Source: Pyrenochaeta sp. MPI-SDFR-AT-0127
Lineage: Eukaryota; Ascomycota; Dothideomycetes; Pleosporales; Cucurbitariaceae
Length of the DNA stretch: 64,000 nucleotides
Reading direction: 5' to 3'
Assembly: GCA_020747015.1 (NCBI GenBank)
Contig: JAGTJM010000006.1
Coordinates: forward strand, 496,001-560,000
Of the stretch, positions 12,254-23,503 are shown one piece after another; position 1 is the first letter of the stretch; each line of letters starts with the position of its first letter. The translations under genes and the position numbers were made by a program. The notes under the pieces are model-generated. The model was not told the origin of the DNA, ran no database searches, and worked only from the letters and a program-made list of their open reading frames with translations.

Positions 12254-12857
12254 TCAACCGATAACAGTGTAGTACAGACTTGTCGCAACCGTCAACGCAA
12301 CTACTGTCCACCCGCTCCGGATGACTGCCTGGTTCTTGAAACCCACACCAACATCCCATGCCAAATGCCTGAGCCCATTCAAGCTGTGGAAGAAGAAGGG
12401 AAACGCAAAGAACGCCTTAAGTCCAACCTTCACAACTGCCGGCCACGCTGCCACAGCGGCGACCATTGACTGTGTCTCGAGGTGCCATCCAAGCGTCGGG
12501 GCGGCAAGGTATGCGATTCCAAAGATGTAGAGGGAGCCAGACAAAGTAATACCGGTGACACGGTTAAGGGCACTGCCGTACCAGGTGATTTGTGGGCGGT
12601 AGATGGTGAGATGTGGGGAGACGGGGCGTTGGAGCCGTTGCTTGGCGAGAATTTCGGCACCTTCAGATTGCGAGGTAGTTCCAGTCGCTGCAAGTCTAGG
12701 TTTTACTGTTAGGACCAGGAGTTCTGTGGCATCCGTTGATGGAAGAGCTATCGATGCGGTCATACCTTCGCTGTCCCACACGACCCGCGGGCTGCACCCT
12801 CAGGCTAGGCGCCGCCGCCCGTCGCAGACCGAGCTGGAAGATCCGCTGAGAAGCCAT
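12254..12857 (-). CDS. sdhC: Succinate dehydrogenase cytochrome b560 subunit (complex II, SdhC)
   Basis: Exon 1 is 12857-12766 and exon 2 is 12695-12254, joined across a 70-nt intron (GTATGA donor, CTAAC branch, CCTAG acceptor), giving 177 aa. The N-terminus (MASQRIFQLGLRRAAAP) is Arg/Ala-rich without acids, a mitochondrial presequence. The mature part has the family signature SPHLTIYRPQITWYGSALNR, whose Ser and Arg line the ubiquinone pocket, three membrane helices, and HSLNGLRHLAWD with the haem-ligand histidine. It anchors SdhA/SdhB in the inner membrane and passes electrons to ubiquinone; it is one of the targets of SDHI fungicides. A second AG eight bases downstream (TTGCAG) looks stronger by eye but breaks the frame, so the CTAG acceptor is preferred. 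It is divergent from the WDR89-like gene. Confidence 0.93.
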
Positions 12858-13680
12858 TGCACAACGCTGATGTGCCAATTGCAGAGTGGAGAGTGTCGTG
12901 TGTAGTGGTGATGTCGATGCTCAAACTCACAAGCCAAGTCTCGCATCTGCCCGAATCCCGAGGTCTGCCGCCGCCCAATCAGCCAGTCGCCTATTCAAAG
13001 CTGCTCGCCCAATCAAAGAGCCCATGCTTAGTCATGCCACCCAACACCCGAAATCTTTTCGCGAGCAGCGAAACGGTTTCTGTTCCTTCACGAACCTCGA
13101 TATCGCCGACAATGAGCGCTTTGCGTGCTGAGTTGTCGGAATGACAACCCGTTGTCTACTGGCGTTATGTCAGTGGATTGGGTCCAGGAGAGTTCGGAGA
13201 GGGACGCCCGTAGTTAATCGCTCGTTTTGTCTTAAAGCTGTGGCTGCACGAGTTTCATATCAAGGCAACATACTATTGTAAAATGGAGATGGAGTGAATG
13301 ACGAGCTCAATGATTGATGCTCAATACTCGTTGTAATGCGACCCGTGAAGCCTCTGAGCGGGGGACGATTGGACGTGTTCCTCAGTCGCTCCTGGTGATG
13401 AGAACCAATACCTCGTTTGCATTCACGAGGCTACCGCACGAATTCCACATGTTCCCAGCTTGTATCACTATGTCCACCTCAATTATGTATGTCGCTGTAG
13501 AGATGTGATCCTACATGGAGGTACTCTTACGACGACGTGCAAAATGCAGACCACCATGCTTCGTGCTTGCAAAATTTCTTCACTCCACACTCACCGAGTC
13601 CTTTCACGAAATGAACGCGTTCGTATCTAATTCTCCACACCATTGACAAGCACAAACACAGCCTGCCTACGCGTACCAAC
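12858..13680. promoter_or_regulatory. Bidirectional promoter region, sdhC / WDR89-like gene
   Basis: Two head-to-head genes leave 823 bp that must contain both promoters. No clear TATA box was found near either start. Short ORFs present do not look coding. Confidence 0.5.
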
Positions 13681-15084
13681 ATGGCACCCCTCACACAGGT
13701 CTTGACCTCAGACGCTGGTCTGCCACCAAATTCCTACATCTATAGAATAATCACCACAGCACCACAACAAGACCCACTGACATACTCACGAACCGACCAA
13801 CTAGCGTTCATATCTTCAGACGATTCGTTGCGCTATGTTGATGCCACCACGCTCAAGCTCCAGCCTAACGGCATCATTAAATCCGTGAACGAGAAGGTGA
13901 CGTGCTTGGAAAGGGCGAATGACGCGTCGAGTGATGTGGTGGCGACCGCAGGAAGAGACGGATTGATTAGGTTCTGGGACAAGAGGAGCAGACAGAAAGT
14001 GCTAGAGATTGTCAGCCGTATGTACTATGATCGACGTGAGGCGGCAGCACGGTGAAGAGCTAATATAAAAACCAGCGCACAAACTCATCTCATCAATAGT
14101 GTGCGATGCTCAAAAGAACTTTATTGCAGCCGGTATTGAGAACCCAGATGATGGACCTGGCGTTTCTCCTGTTTACATCTGGTACGTAACGCTCTATAGC
14201 TCATTTTATTCGGATACTGAAGGATCACAGGGATCAGCGCAACCCTTCAGCGCCTGTCAGATCATACATTGAATCCCACACTGACACAGTCACCTCTCTC
14301 CAGCTTCATCCTTCACACCCCAATCTCCTCCTTTCATCTAGCACAGACGGCCTGATCAACATCTTCGACACATCACAGGCCGAGGAGGATGATGCTTTGT
14401 ACCAAGTCATCAATCATCGCTCCGCCATCGCGCATGCTGGTTTCTTGTATCCAGGTACTGACATCTACGCGCTCGGCACGGACGAAACGTTGAGCTTCTA
14501 TGCATTGCAGAGTCAGAAAGAGGAGGAGGAAGAACCCGCGCCAAAGGCATTCGGAGACGTTAGAGAGGCGCTTGGCTGTGAATATCTAGCCAAGATGCAT
14601 TGGGTGGGTGGAGAGCCCTTTGTGGCCGCAGGAAAGCACAGGTTAGTAAAGATTGCATGTCAATCAAGAAATCTATCAAAATACTAACAAACACACCAGT
14701 GAAAGCCGTCTCGATCTCATACCCATAACCAAGAACTCCAACGGCCCACTTGAATACGACTTCAACCTAGAAAAGCGCGTCCAGCTCCCTGGCGCCCATG
14801 GCGAAGAAATCGTCCGCGACATCTTCACCGATATCCATGTAAGCAGATTGACGTGATTCTTCAACGGCTCTCTCTAACGTTCAAAAACACAGACTCGAAC
14901 GACGTTCACATGCGGCGAAGATGGCTTCATCCGCGCATGGAAGGCTTCTGGGGGCGAGAGCATGGATGTCGATGACGAAGTAGAGACAAAGAAGAGTAGC
15001 AAAGATAGGAAAGAGAAGCGCAAAGATAAGAAGGAAAAGAAGAGGGCTGACGATAAGGAGAAGACGAGATATAAACCGTACTAG
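13681..15084 (+). CDS. WD40-repeat protein, WDR89-like
   Basis: Five exons: 13681-14017, 14076-14181, 14231-14641, 14700-14838, 14893-15084. The introns are 58, 49, 58 and 54 nt with GT-AG ends and CTAAT/CTAAC branch sites; all phases match, giving 394 aa. Recognisable WD blades include VVATAGRDGLIRFWDKRS, NFIAAGIE...SPVYIWDQR, LLLSSSTDGLINIFDTS, ALGTDETLSFYAL and TTFTCGEDGFIRAWKAS. A lysine-rich tail follows (KSSKDRKEKRKDKKEKK), likely a nucleolar/nuclear basic tail. Blade layout resembles the poorly characterised WDR89 family. The function is unknown; a scaffold role in the nucleus or nucleolus is inference. The gene converges on the ATPase gene, with 437 bp between them. Confidence 0.85.
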
Positions 15085-15521
15085 ACAGTGTCTATTCATG
15101 CTGCCTGAAGTTTATTGCTCTCATGAATGTGCAGAGCTAGATGTGTTTGCTAGAACCTACTCTAAAATACACACTATTTTCATTCATGAAGGATTTTGTC
15201 ACGGGTTTTACTGTCCCTGAGAAACATCACTGATGCGACAGGAAAATGGCATTGCACATATGACGAGAGGTGGGACTTAAAAACGAGCGACCAAAGTTGG
15301 ATTTCTCAAAATGCTATAGCAATGTCATGTATATAAAAGAGTGTATGTGTTAATGCCAACGCGATCAAAAAACGAGAGTGACAGGCCAAGGGTCGATCCT
15401 ACGAGAGTGTAAAATCCCAGACTCCCAGCCTATGAAGGAACAATTTAGGAGGCCGTGTCAAGAAGACATATTTTTGTGTACCATCCACTACCTTTCTTCT
15501 CCCCTTCACTGCCAGAAGACC
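15085..15521. other. Convergent intergenic stretch
   Basis: It lies between the 3' ends of the WDR89-like and ATPase genes. No ORF of its own; nothing recognised beyond presumed 3' UTRs. Confidence 0.55.
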
Positions 15522-18500
15522 TTACTTCTCGCGCACGACGACGCCACCAGCCAGACCGGCTCTGGCCTCGGCGTCCTCTCGGCTGATGACACGATGGGCA
15601 CCGCTCCAGATACCGAAGCTGCGCTTGATTGCTTTCCATGTCTCGATTGCAGAAATGTAGATGACGACTGCGCCGAAGCTGACACCCCATTCCCAGGTGA
15701 TGGGACCGTGCTTGAACACCTTCTCGTTGATGATGGGGATGTACACGATGGGGAACATGATGACGAGACCAGCAATGACAGCAAAGAAAAGGAAGCGGTT
15801 GCGCCAGAGGGTGGGGAAGACAGAGAGGCCACGGGGCGCACCTTGATCTGTGTTGGGGTACATGTTGAACAGGGAGCGGGCGAAATGTTTGACTTCCCAC
15901 GCAGTGACAAGAAGTAGGAGTGTGATGGTTGTGTATGTCGTAGCGCGGGCGCGGAAGACGACGTCACATGTAGAGTTGTACCCTTCGTTGCAGCCAGAGC
16001 CAAGGTTACCACCACCAGGTCCGACGTAAGCGACAATGGCGAAGGAGAAGAGACACAGCGAGCCCATGAAGAAACCGTAGATGAACTTGTCGGTGATGAG
16101 TTCGGTGGAGAAGACTCCCTTCTTGACGTCGTGTGGCGGACGATACATGCTGTCTTCCTGAGATTCCTCGAGGCCGAGACCAATGGCGAGGAAGGAGGAC
16201 GTGATGAGGTTGACCCAGAGAATTTCAATGGGGGACAAGGGAAACACAGAATGGTTGTCATTATCCTTAAAGGCAAGACCGATAAGGAGGAGGATAACTT
16301 GGGCGATGTTGGAGATGAGAAGATGCATAAGGAACTGTGAGATTGTTAGGATCAAGCTATAGGGAATCAAGTAGTGGAGGGCTGCATACCTTCTGGATGT
16401 TGTCAAACAAGCGTCGACCTTCTTCAACTGCCTTCACGATGGAGGCAAAGTTATCATCAGTCAGAACCATCTCAGCGGCGTCTTTGGCAACGTCGCTTCC
16501 AGTACCCATGGCCATACCGACGTTGGCTTGCTTGAGGGCAGGGGAGTCGTTGACACCATCACCAGTCATGACACAGAAACGACCGCGTCGATGGAGGGCC
16601 TGCACCATCTTAACCTTGGTCTTTGGGCTACATCTAGCGATGACAAGCGGTAGCGTTTCCATAGAGTCAATTTGATCCTCTGTCATCTGATCGAAATCTC
16701 TTGCGATCATAACGGCTGAGGAAGGAGTGAAGTCGTCGATAATTGCAACATCCTTGGCGATAGCCTTAGCGGTGCCAGGATGGTCACCGGTAAGCATGTG
16801 GACGGTGATGCCAGCGATTTTACATTCGCGGACAGCGTCCTTGGTTTCAAGACGAGGCGGGTCGTAGATGGCGACGAGGCCGATGTAGTCAAGGTTTTTC
16901 TCGACATCGGCACGTTCACTAATGTCTGTGCCAGGTAGAAGCGACTTGTGGGCGATACAGAGAACACGTAAGCCTTCGTTGGCCATGCTCTCAGCTGCCT
17001 GTAAGATCTCATCCTTTTCCTGGTCTGACACATTGAGGACGGGAAGCATAAACTCAGTAGCTCCCTTGGTGTAGACGTCCATGTGGCTGGTGTGGTTGTC
17101 CTTGTAAACGACCGACATCTTCTTGACGGTTGAGTCGAAGGAGAACTCAGTAGCGAGGTGGATGTTGAGTGTGCTCAACAGATGCTCCTTGCCCATGCCG
17201 AAGCGGGAAGCAAGGACGTGTAAAGCAATCTCGGTGGGTTCACCGTGTGCTTTCCAGGGACCGCTTGCCAACCCCTGCATGATAGCAGTGGGAGGTCGTG
17301 ATATGGTATCAATGGTAGAAGCATCGGTATCACGGTCGCTGTCAATGGCCATGCCATCTAGGCCTCCCTTCTTTTCGCTTGGAGAGTCACTGACAGGGTC
17401 GAGTGCCGGGAGGACCTTGGAGTTGTTGCAAAGAGCAATGGTTCGCAAAAAGCGGGCCACCACAGGGCTCGGCATATAATCTCCTAGATCAAGGTTATGA
17501 CCGTCTAGCGAGACATTACCACTGCTAGGGCTGAAAGGATCCGTAATACCGTCGACGATGAATGTACCAGCACCAGGAATAACGGCCTTTTTCGAGACCA
17601 TGCGTCCTTGGGTGAGGGTGCCGGTCTTGTCGGAACAGATGTTGGTAACGCCGCCGACAGCCTCGATGGCAGACTGCACTCTGGTGATGACATTGGCCTT
17701 GGCCATTGCCTTGCCACCAACGGCGATAGTGATGGTGAGCACGGCGATGAGCGATTCGGGGATGACCGCAACAGCGACACAGATACCATAGATGAGGACC
17801 TCGCCACCTACCTGCCATTTTGCGGCAGAGAAGACAATGATGGCGAGGATGATGGCAAGGCCAAAGAGTAGAAGAGCGAATTTGCTCAGGGTGATTTGCA
17901 ATGGGGTTCCTACAAGGCCCAGAATAGTTTTGAGGCCATTCACAAATCTCTTGGCCAATCGCACGAAGAAGTTCTGAGACTGGGCACCATCGTCTTTCTT
18001 TTGACGAAGCATGGTGGCAATCTTTCCTACTTCAGTGGTCATGGCTGTAGCGACTACGATGCCACGGCAACGTCCGGACGTCATCTCGCTGCCAGAGAAA
18101 GCAAGGTTCGTTCGGTCGCCAGTGGCAAGATCATCATCGTCAAACTTCTTCAACGGTGTCTTCTCGACAGGGATGGATTCTCCTGTGAGGAAAGCTTCGT
18201 TGGTAAAAGCGTTGACGCCATCGATGAGACGGAGATCGGCGGGTACAATGCTGCCAACCGACAGCTGGACAATATCACCAGGGACGAGGTCCACTGCCTT
18301 TACTTTGATGTCCATTGTGCCATTGCGGGTGACGGTAGCTTCAGGAGCGGTGAGCTTCTTGAGAGACTCGATGGTCTTCTCAGCACGATAGTCCTGCCAG
18401 AATCCCACGACGATGTTCAAGCAGATGACTGCAGTGATTACGCCGCCTTCGATGTAGTCGTCGATGCCAAAGCTTATGGCCATGACAATAATGAGGACGA

Positions 18501-18886
18501 ATGTGAGACTGTTGGACACTTGTCTTAACAGAATTTTCCACATGGATAGCCCTTCAGCTCCTTTAACCTTGTTAGGCCCATAGAGCCGAAGGCGAGATTC
18601 CGCTTCAGCATGACTGAGTCCATGGCTACAAGAGTTAGCGATTCCACACAATGCTGACGGCACACTTCAAAAAGTCCTACTGGATGTCCACGCGCAGTTC
18701 CTCTGCAACTTCTTCGAAGGAGAGTGTGTGCGGAGCGTGGAGGGACGGCGGCGTGTTGCCATCGCCTGGGGTCGGCTGGAGTTGCCGGTGTTTGTTGTTT
18801 ATCTTGGGCCCATTTAAACCACATATAGGGGGTTCTTCAGCTTGGGGAGAGGTCTCCTCGACGGTTGGCAGGACGGTTTCACCCAT
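15522..18886 (-). CDS. ena1: P-type ATPase of type IID (ENA-like Na+/K+ efflux pump)
   Basis: Exons 18886-18681, 18625-16390 and 16334-15522 (introns 55 nt each; donors GTAGGA and GTATGC, acceptors TGTAG and CACAG) give 1084 aa, the usual ENA length. Landmarks in order: cation-ATPase N-domain (GLSHAEAESRLRLYG), M1-M2, actuator motif TGES, M4 motif VAVIPESL, phosphorylation loop CSDKTGTLT with Asp401, KGATE nucleotide-binding motif, TGDGVNDSPALK hinge, and a C-terminal M5-M10 block. The IPESL motif and overall sequence fit the ENA group, which exports Na+ or K+ across the plasma membrane in salt or high-pH stress. The first about 50 residues are Pro-rich and poorly family-like; a further small intron inside exon 1 is possible. 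Three GCCARG motifs lie 277-500 bp upstream. Confidence 0.92.
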
Positions 18887-19162
18887 TCAAGTATGTGAGA
18901 ACACTTGTAGTGTTGGTTGTGAGGAAACAGAAAACGATGGCGCTCGCGGGGGGGCAGTTATAGGCGGTTTGGGCCTCCCAGGATTTGGCGGGGTCACGCA
19001 CGCTAGACGAGCGACGTGGGTCCTTCCAAGCGTGGAGTGGGCTTGGAACTCCTCATCAATCACGCCTCACGCTCACTGGCAAACACGACATGAAAGACAC
19101 GCACATTGGCAGCGAATGGCACCCCCACACGGCCCTGTACTGCGTTTGATGCTTTTCCACTG

Positions 19163-19388
19163 GCCAAGTTGGAAAAAGCATCGTCGCAGAGGCCCAGCAG
19201 CGACAGCATCGCCGTCAAGCTGAGGCTCCCTCAGCTGCTCATCGACACAGTGATAAGACTCTTGGCTGACGGGTCCAAGAAGTTCCTTTGCCGCTTCCCG
19301 GGTCTTTGCGTCGTTGAAGAGCCACACAGCCACCATGCCGAGATGTCTAGGCTGTTGGCATCGGAAGAATATCTGAGTCCTTGCCAGG
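19163..19388. promoter_or_regulatory. Cluster of three PacC-like GCCARG motifs upstream of ena1
   Basis: GCCAAG at 19163-19168, CTTGGC (its reverse complement) at 19261-19266 and GCCAGG at 19383-19388. PacC/Rim101 binds GCCARG in filamentous ascomycetes and ENA genes are known alkaline-pH targets. One such hexamer per kilobase is expected by chance, so three in 226 bp is suggestive only. Confidence 0.3.
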
Positions 19389-20708
19389 ATTGCGTATACT
19401 ATCCCACTGCTTGTTTGCCTGCCCAAAGGAGCCGTCGAACATGCGGGATACCCATTTTGTGGAGGTTAGTCATGCGCGGGGGACCAGCACATCCTTCGCG
19501 ATGCTCTGCTAGTGGCTCGCTGCGTCACTGTAAGCAGCGGCGTCGAAAGATAACGCGCTGATGCGTTCCCCCTGTGTACCCAACTGGTTCGGTTGAATGT
19601 GGTGCCACCAATGATACTCGTTGCAAGTACCTTCGCCTTGCATGTTGATGCGTACTGTTGATATGCAAGTGTCCTTGCCCATGCGCTTCGTCGGGGTGTC
19701 TTCGGGTGAAGCCAGTCAACGAATGGTGCAGGTTGGCCGAGGTTTGTGGCCTGTGTTGGTCCTCGCTGTGCGAAGCGAAGCGAAAGTAAGCGAGGGAGCA
19801 AAATTCAGTTGGGAGAATACATTCGCGTAGCGGATGCAGACGAAGAGGAAGAAGAAGGGTTCAAGATACACATGTCGTTGAATTTAAGCCTCCCTATCGA
19901 TACGGTGGGAGCCTCAATTCGACGTGGGCCCTGGCTCCTCTTTGCCGGCCGCTCGATGGGTGGGGGGCAAGTCACACTCCAGCACGGCCGCCGGCACAGC
20001 AGCCTGCCAGCATCAAACCAAAAATTCGCACGCATGTATGACACAGGCACAAATCATGTCGTTTGCAAGGAATTCTCCGACAGCCGATCGATCCACGACC
20101 TTGCGCAATAGTCGGCAGTAGGCCACTCACTGGCTGTGAGCCGATCGAAGAGGACAATATATCCTGCATGCATCACATTAGCGAAAGCGACATGCTTCGC
20201 GTCACAAGACAGGCACGAGAAGGAGCAAAGCTTTTGATTTTTCGTCAACAAATCGTCGACGACAAGGAGAGTATGCGCCGCAAGTCCGTGTCCCAATGCC
20301 AATACCGAATCCATGCATGTTCGTAAAGTCGTGTGTCCTTCACCAGCCACCTCCCGTGCCCTAGTATTGCCTCGACGACTCAGCCTCAGAAATACTCGAC
20401 GACCTGCGCGGCGCCAACTGGGCATCAGCCTCGGCCAGCGCAGCCTGTATCGACATGGAGAAGGTCGCTGCGAGATATTGAGCGTAACGAATACGGTACG
20501 CTTCTGCAGGATCCTCCTTGGACTTGTGTAGCTCCCGTTTTGATGAAGCGCCTGCTTAGAAGATTAGACTGAAAGCTTTAGTGTGGTTGATCAAATATAC
20601 CCGATGCGGGATGGAGAACTATTGAGGGCGTAGGCGACAAGGTAGGTGAAGAAGAAGGAGAAGGAGTAGCGGAGTGGAATGGAAGAGCAGGCATGATGAC
20701 TGATAGGC

Positions 20709-20710
<2 letters not shown>

Positions 20711-20764
<54 letters not shown>

Positions 20765-20800
20765 TGTAGTGATAGTAGTAGTGATAGTAGTAGTTGCTGA
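20711..20800. repeat. (AGT)15 microsatellite with degenerate tail
   Basis: Fifteen perfect AGT units occupy 20711-20755. They are followed by interrupted GGT/GATAGTAGT units to about 20800. It lies in noncoding sequence and should be length-polymorphic. Confidence 0.95.
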
Positions 20801-23503
20801 GGGTAGTTCGAGGTTTGTATGAGGGTAGTTCTCTGATGTCGATCCCGACTTGTTATGAGTTTAGATTAGAAACTCGAGCGATTGAAGCTTGCTGATGTTT
20901 TGCTTCTTCGAGAGTGGGCAGCAGCCGATCACTTTATACCCAGGGGGACGGCCTGGGACCTGAACTCACGATCCAGGACCACACCGCACAATCAGAAACA
21001 GCACGAATGGCGCCGTCACGATAAGTTTCACGCCCTGGGACACGGACGCATGCATCTCGATCAGCCGAATAAATCCAACGTAATTGGGTGCAGATTGTTC
21101 CCTAGTATAGAACGTGATCACACCCGAATAGCCTTGCGCCATTTTTCACGCCCCTTCGCCCACACCGCCTAAACAGGCAAGCACGAATGAAAAGTCTGGG
21201 GAAGCCCAAATTCGATGCAATGGCTCAGGGGCAGAGCTGACGACCAGCCCGTCTTCAGCTCCTTGCATGACGCTCCTTGCTTCACCAGGCACTCGCCAAC
21301 ACGGCACTGGCGATTCGGACACACGAAGCGGCCTTTTTGGGCTGCCGAGTAAGGATAGCTTCATGTGTCGGAGCGCCCACAAAACTCAAGCAAAGGCGTT
21401 TCTCGTGACGCTGGTAGTTGGACATTTCTGGATACAAGTGGCACCTCATGACTAAAACGCCCAGCCCCGTTGCATGGGCCCCGTCGCTGAGCATTTGCCA
21501 CGTTCCAGAGGTCCCAGCAACAAGGTTGTTTCGAAGGACGCGATGACACAAAGCAATATTCGCTATTCGTGTTGAAGATGACGATGCTGCAAATGAACCC
21601 TGGTAGTGGGACATCCGTGCACCGCCGTCTTCAGGTGTGGACCTGCGACGCCACCACTCAGCCTGTTGAGCCTTTGTATGTGCATGAAGGATCTGGGCCA
21701 GCATGCAGAGAGTGCGTGTTGAGCAATTGGTTTCAACCTGTTGGCCGTGAGCAAAGAAACCACGTAGTTGGCCTGAATCGCCCCGAATGACTACTATCAA
21801 AGTCTGCATTGCTCCGTAGTACTATGGGTCATGCAAGGAAATGGGGAGCCCTTTCTAGACTACCTGGATCTGCAACTAATTCACACGCTTCTGACGGCTG
21901 CTGAACCGAAAGAACCCGTGGCCCAGAATAGACGCCTCCACACGCAACCATGTCCCCACCCCATGGCAAATCCTGCAGTCCCATCGGTCTGCTGCACTCG
22001 CAGTTTCTCACAAACGTCACAGACCCACTGGTGTTCTCATCGAGCTCTCCTGACCATTTACTTCACGAAGAGATCACGATGCTCACAGCATCATGGAGCA
22101 TATTGCAATGATGGCATTTGGCCCAGCTACCATGGTCCAGATGCCCTAATTACGTACAAACTCCGGCTGGACGACTACACCAAAACGTCACGATGTCAAA
22201 GGAACGAGGTTCCAACGTGTTTCTGTGCAGACGCCGCATGTCATGGGGACGACGATCAAAGAGGGGCACCCCATAGGCGGGTCTTACACTGAAAGCGGGG
22301 CCGCTCATTCCTTCTATGGGCTCGGCTCCGTCACTCCACTCGGCGCCCTACACGCCGTTTGTTCCAGGCACAGTGGTCCCCGCGGCAAGACATCCACCTT
22401 CCTGTTTGTTTTGAAATTGTCGTCTTGGACGCATCGTGAGTCCTGCTTTGCTTCGGCTCTCTCGATCGCCAGGTTTCTTGGGGTCCTGCACTGCGTCAGC
22501 GCTTGTGGGTGACCTCTTCCGACTCTTCCTCTATCGTGCATGCGACTCCTGCACCTCGTTATCAGCCATCACAGCCACTATGCGCAATCCAGGTGTGCCA
22601 TGGTTGGCTCACAGCTTACCCCAGATTTCGCTCTTTGTTATCTATCAGTAAGCCACGGGAAGTCCTTGCTTGCCTCGTCTTACCATGGCAATTGTCTTAG
22701 CCTGCCGTAATATTGCGGCATTTTCCTCAACAACAGCACCATCGACGTTCCCGCTGCGGAGACCCGTCCAGCCGGTCAAAACAGACAACTCTAAACCAAC
22801 GTCCTGGAGAGGCGCAGCAATCGCACAATATTCGAACATCTTAGTGGCCGAATGCGTCAATTTACCGCACTTCTCGCTCGCGCTGATGTGCTGTTCTAGC
22901 CTACACCGCCAGATGCAAACTAATCATTCCATTCGTCCTCTTTTCGATCCAAGAGTCGGTCCGCCCTGCATATTGCACGACTCGAAATCTGACTTTGGCA
23001 TGCAGAAGGGCCCCTGATAACGAGCAAAGGGTATTGCGTATCGGCTGAATTAGGCCTTGTATGGAGATGGATCGAGGTGGATCGAGGTGCATAGATTGCA
23101 TCACATGTTGCGCGATATTCCACAGTACTGAGCACATCGATTGCTAGATTCGGATGAAGCTTGTTTCAACGACTGATAACCATGATCTGTCCCTTGCATA
23201 CCATGTTGGACTACCTTATCCGGCACTTACTCTGATCCGATATCCGTTCGTGGATGAGGTTGTGCTGATGCACATCTAGATTTCATCGCTGAACACTTGG
23301 ATTTGATATAGTATGGATCCGAAACTGCCGCCATACGCTGCGATCATCAGAGTGATCTACAGGCCTGGCCGGCATATGTGAAGCGAACAAGTCATACCAT
23401 GCAAATGGTAGACTGAAAACAAGTCTGTTAATGGCTCTTGGCTGTTACCCCCGTCCCGCAAATTCTGATCATCATTACTGCTTCTACTAACCTCCCCACT
23501 ACA

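Larger units (their letters stand above)
18887..23503. other. 4.6-kb gene-free stretch
   Basis: The interval spans the ATPase promoter to the 3' end of the mannosidase gene. ORFs are short; the longest ATG-started one (21809-21282, minus, 175 codons) has no recognisable domain and a composition like translated noncoding DNA. Contents that can be named are an (AGT)15 microsatellite at 20711-20755 and PacC-like hexamers at 19163-19388. No transposon ends, tRNA or rRNA were recognised. Confidence 0.5.

Noticed and set aside
12688..12695. TTGCAG acceptor for the sdhC intron
   Set aside because: It would shift the frame by one base; the CCTAG acceptor preceded by CTAAC keeps the frame.
15378..15917. 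Plus-strand ORF of 179 codons
   Set aside because: It is the antisense of the last exon of the ENA-type ATPase, whose membrane helices and phase are clear; the antisense product has no domains.
21282..21809. ATG-started minus-strand ORF of 175 codons in the gene-free interval
   Set aside because: No domain, signal peptide or consistent composition; a plus-strand ORF overlaps it, and such lengths arise by chance in tens of kilobases.
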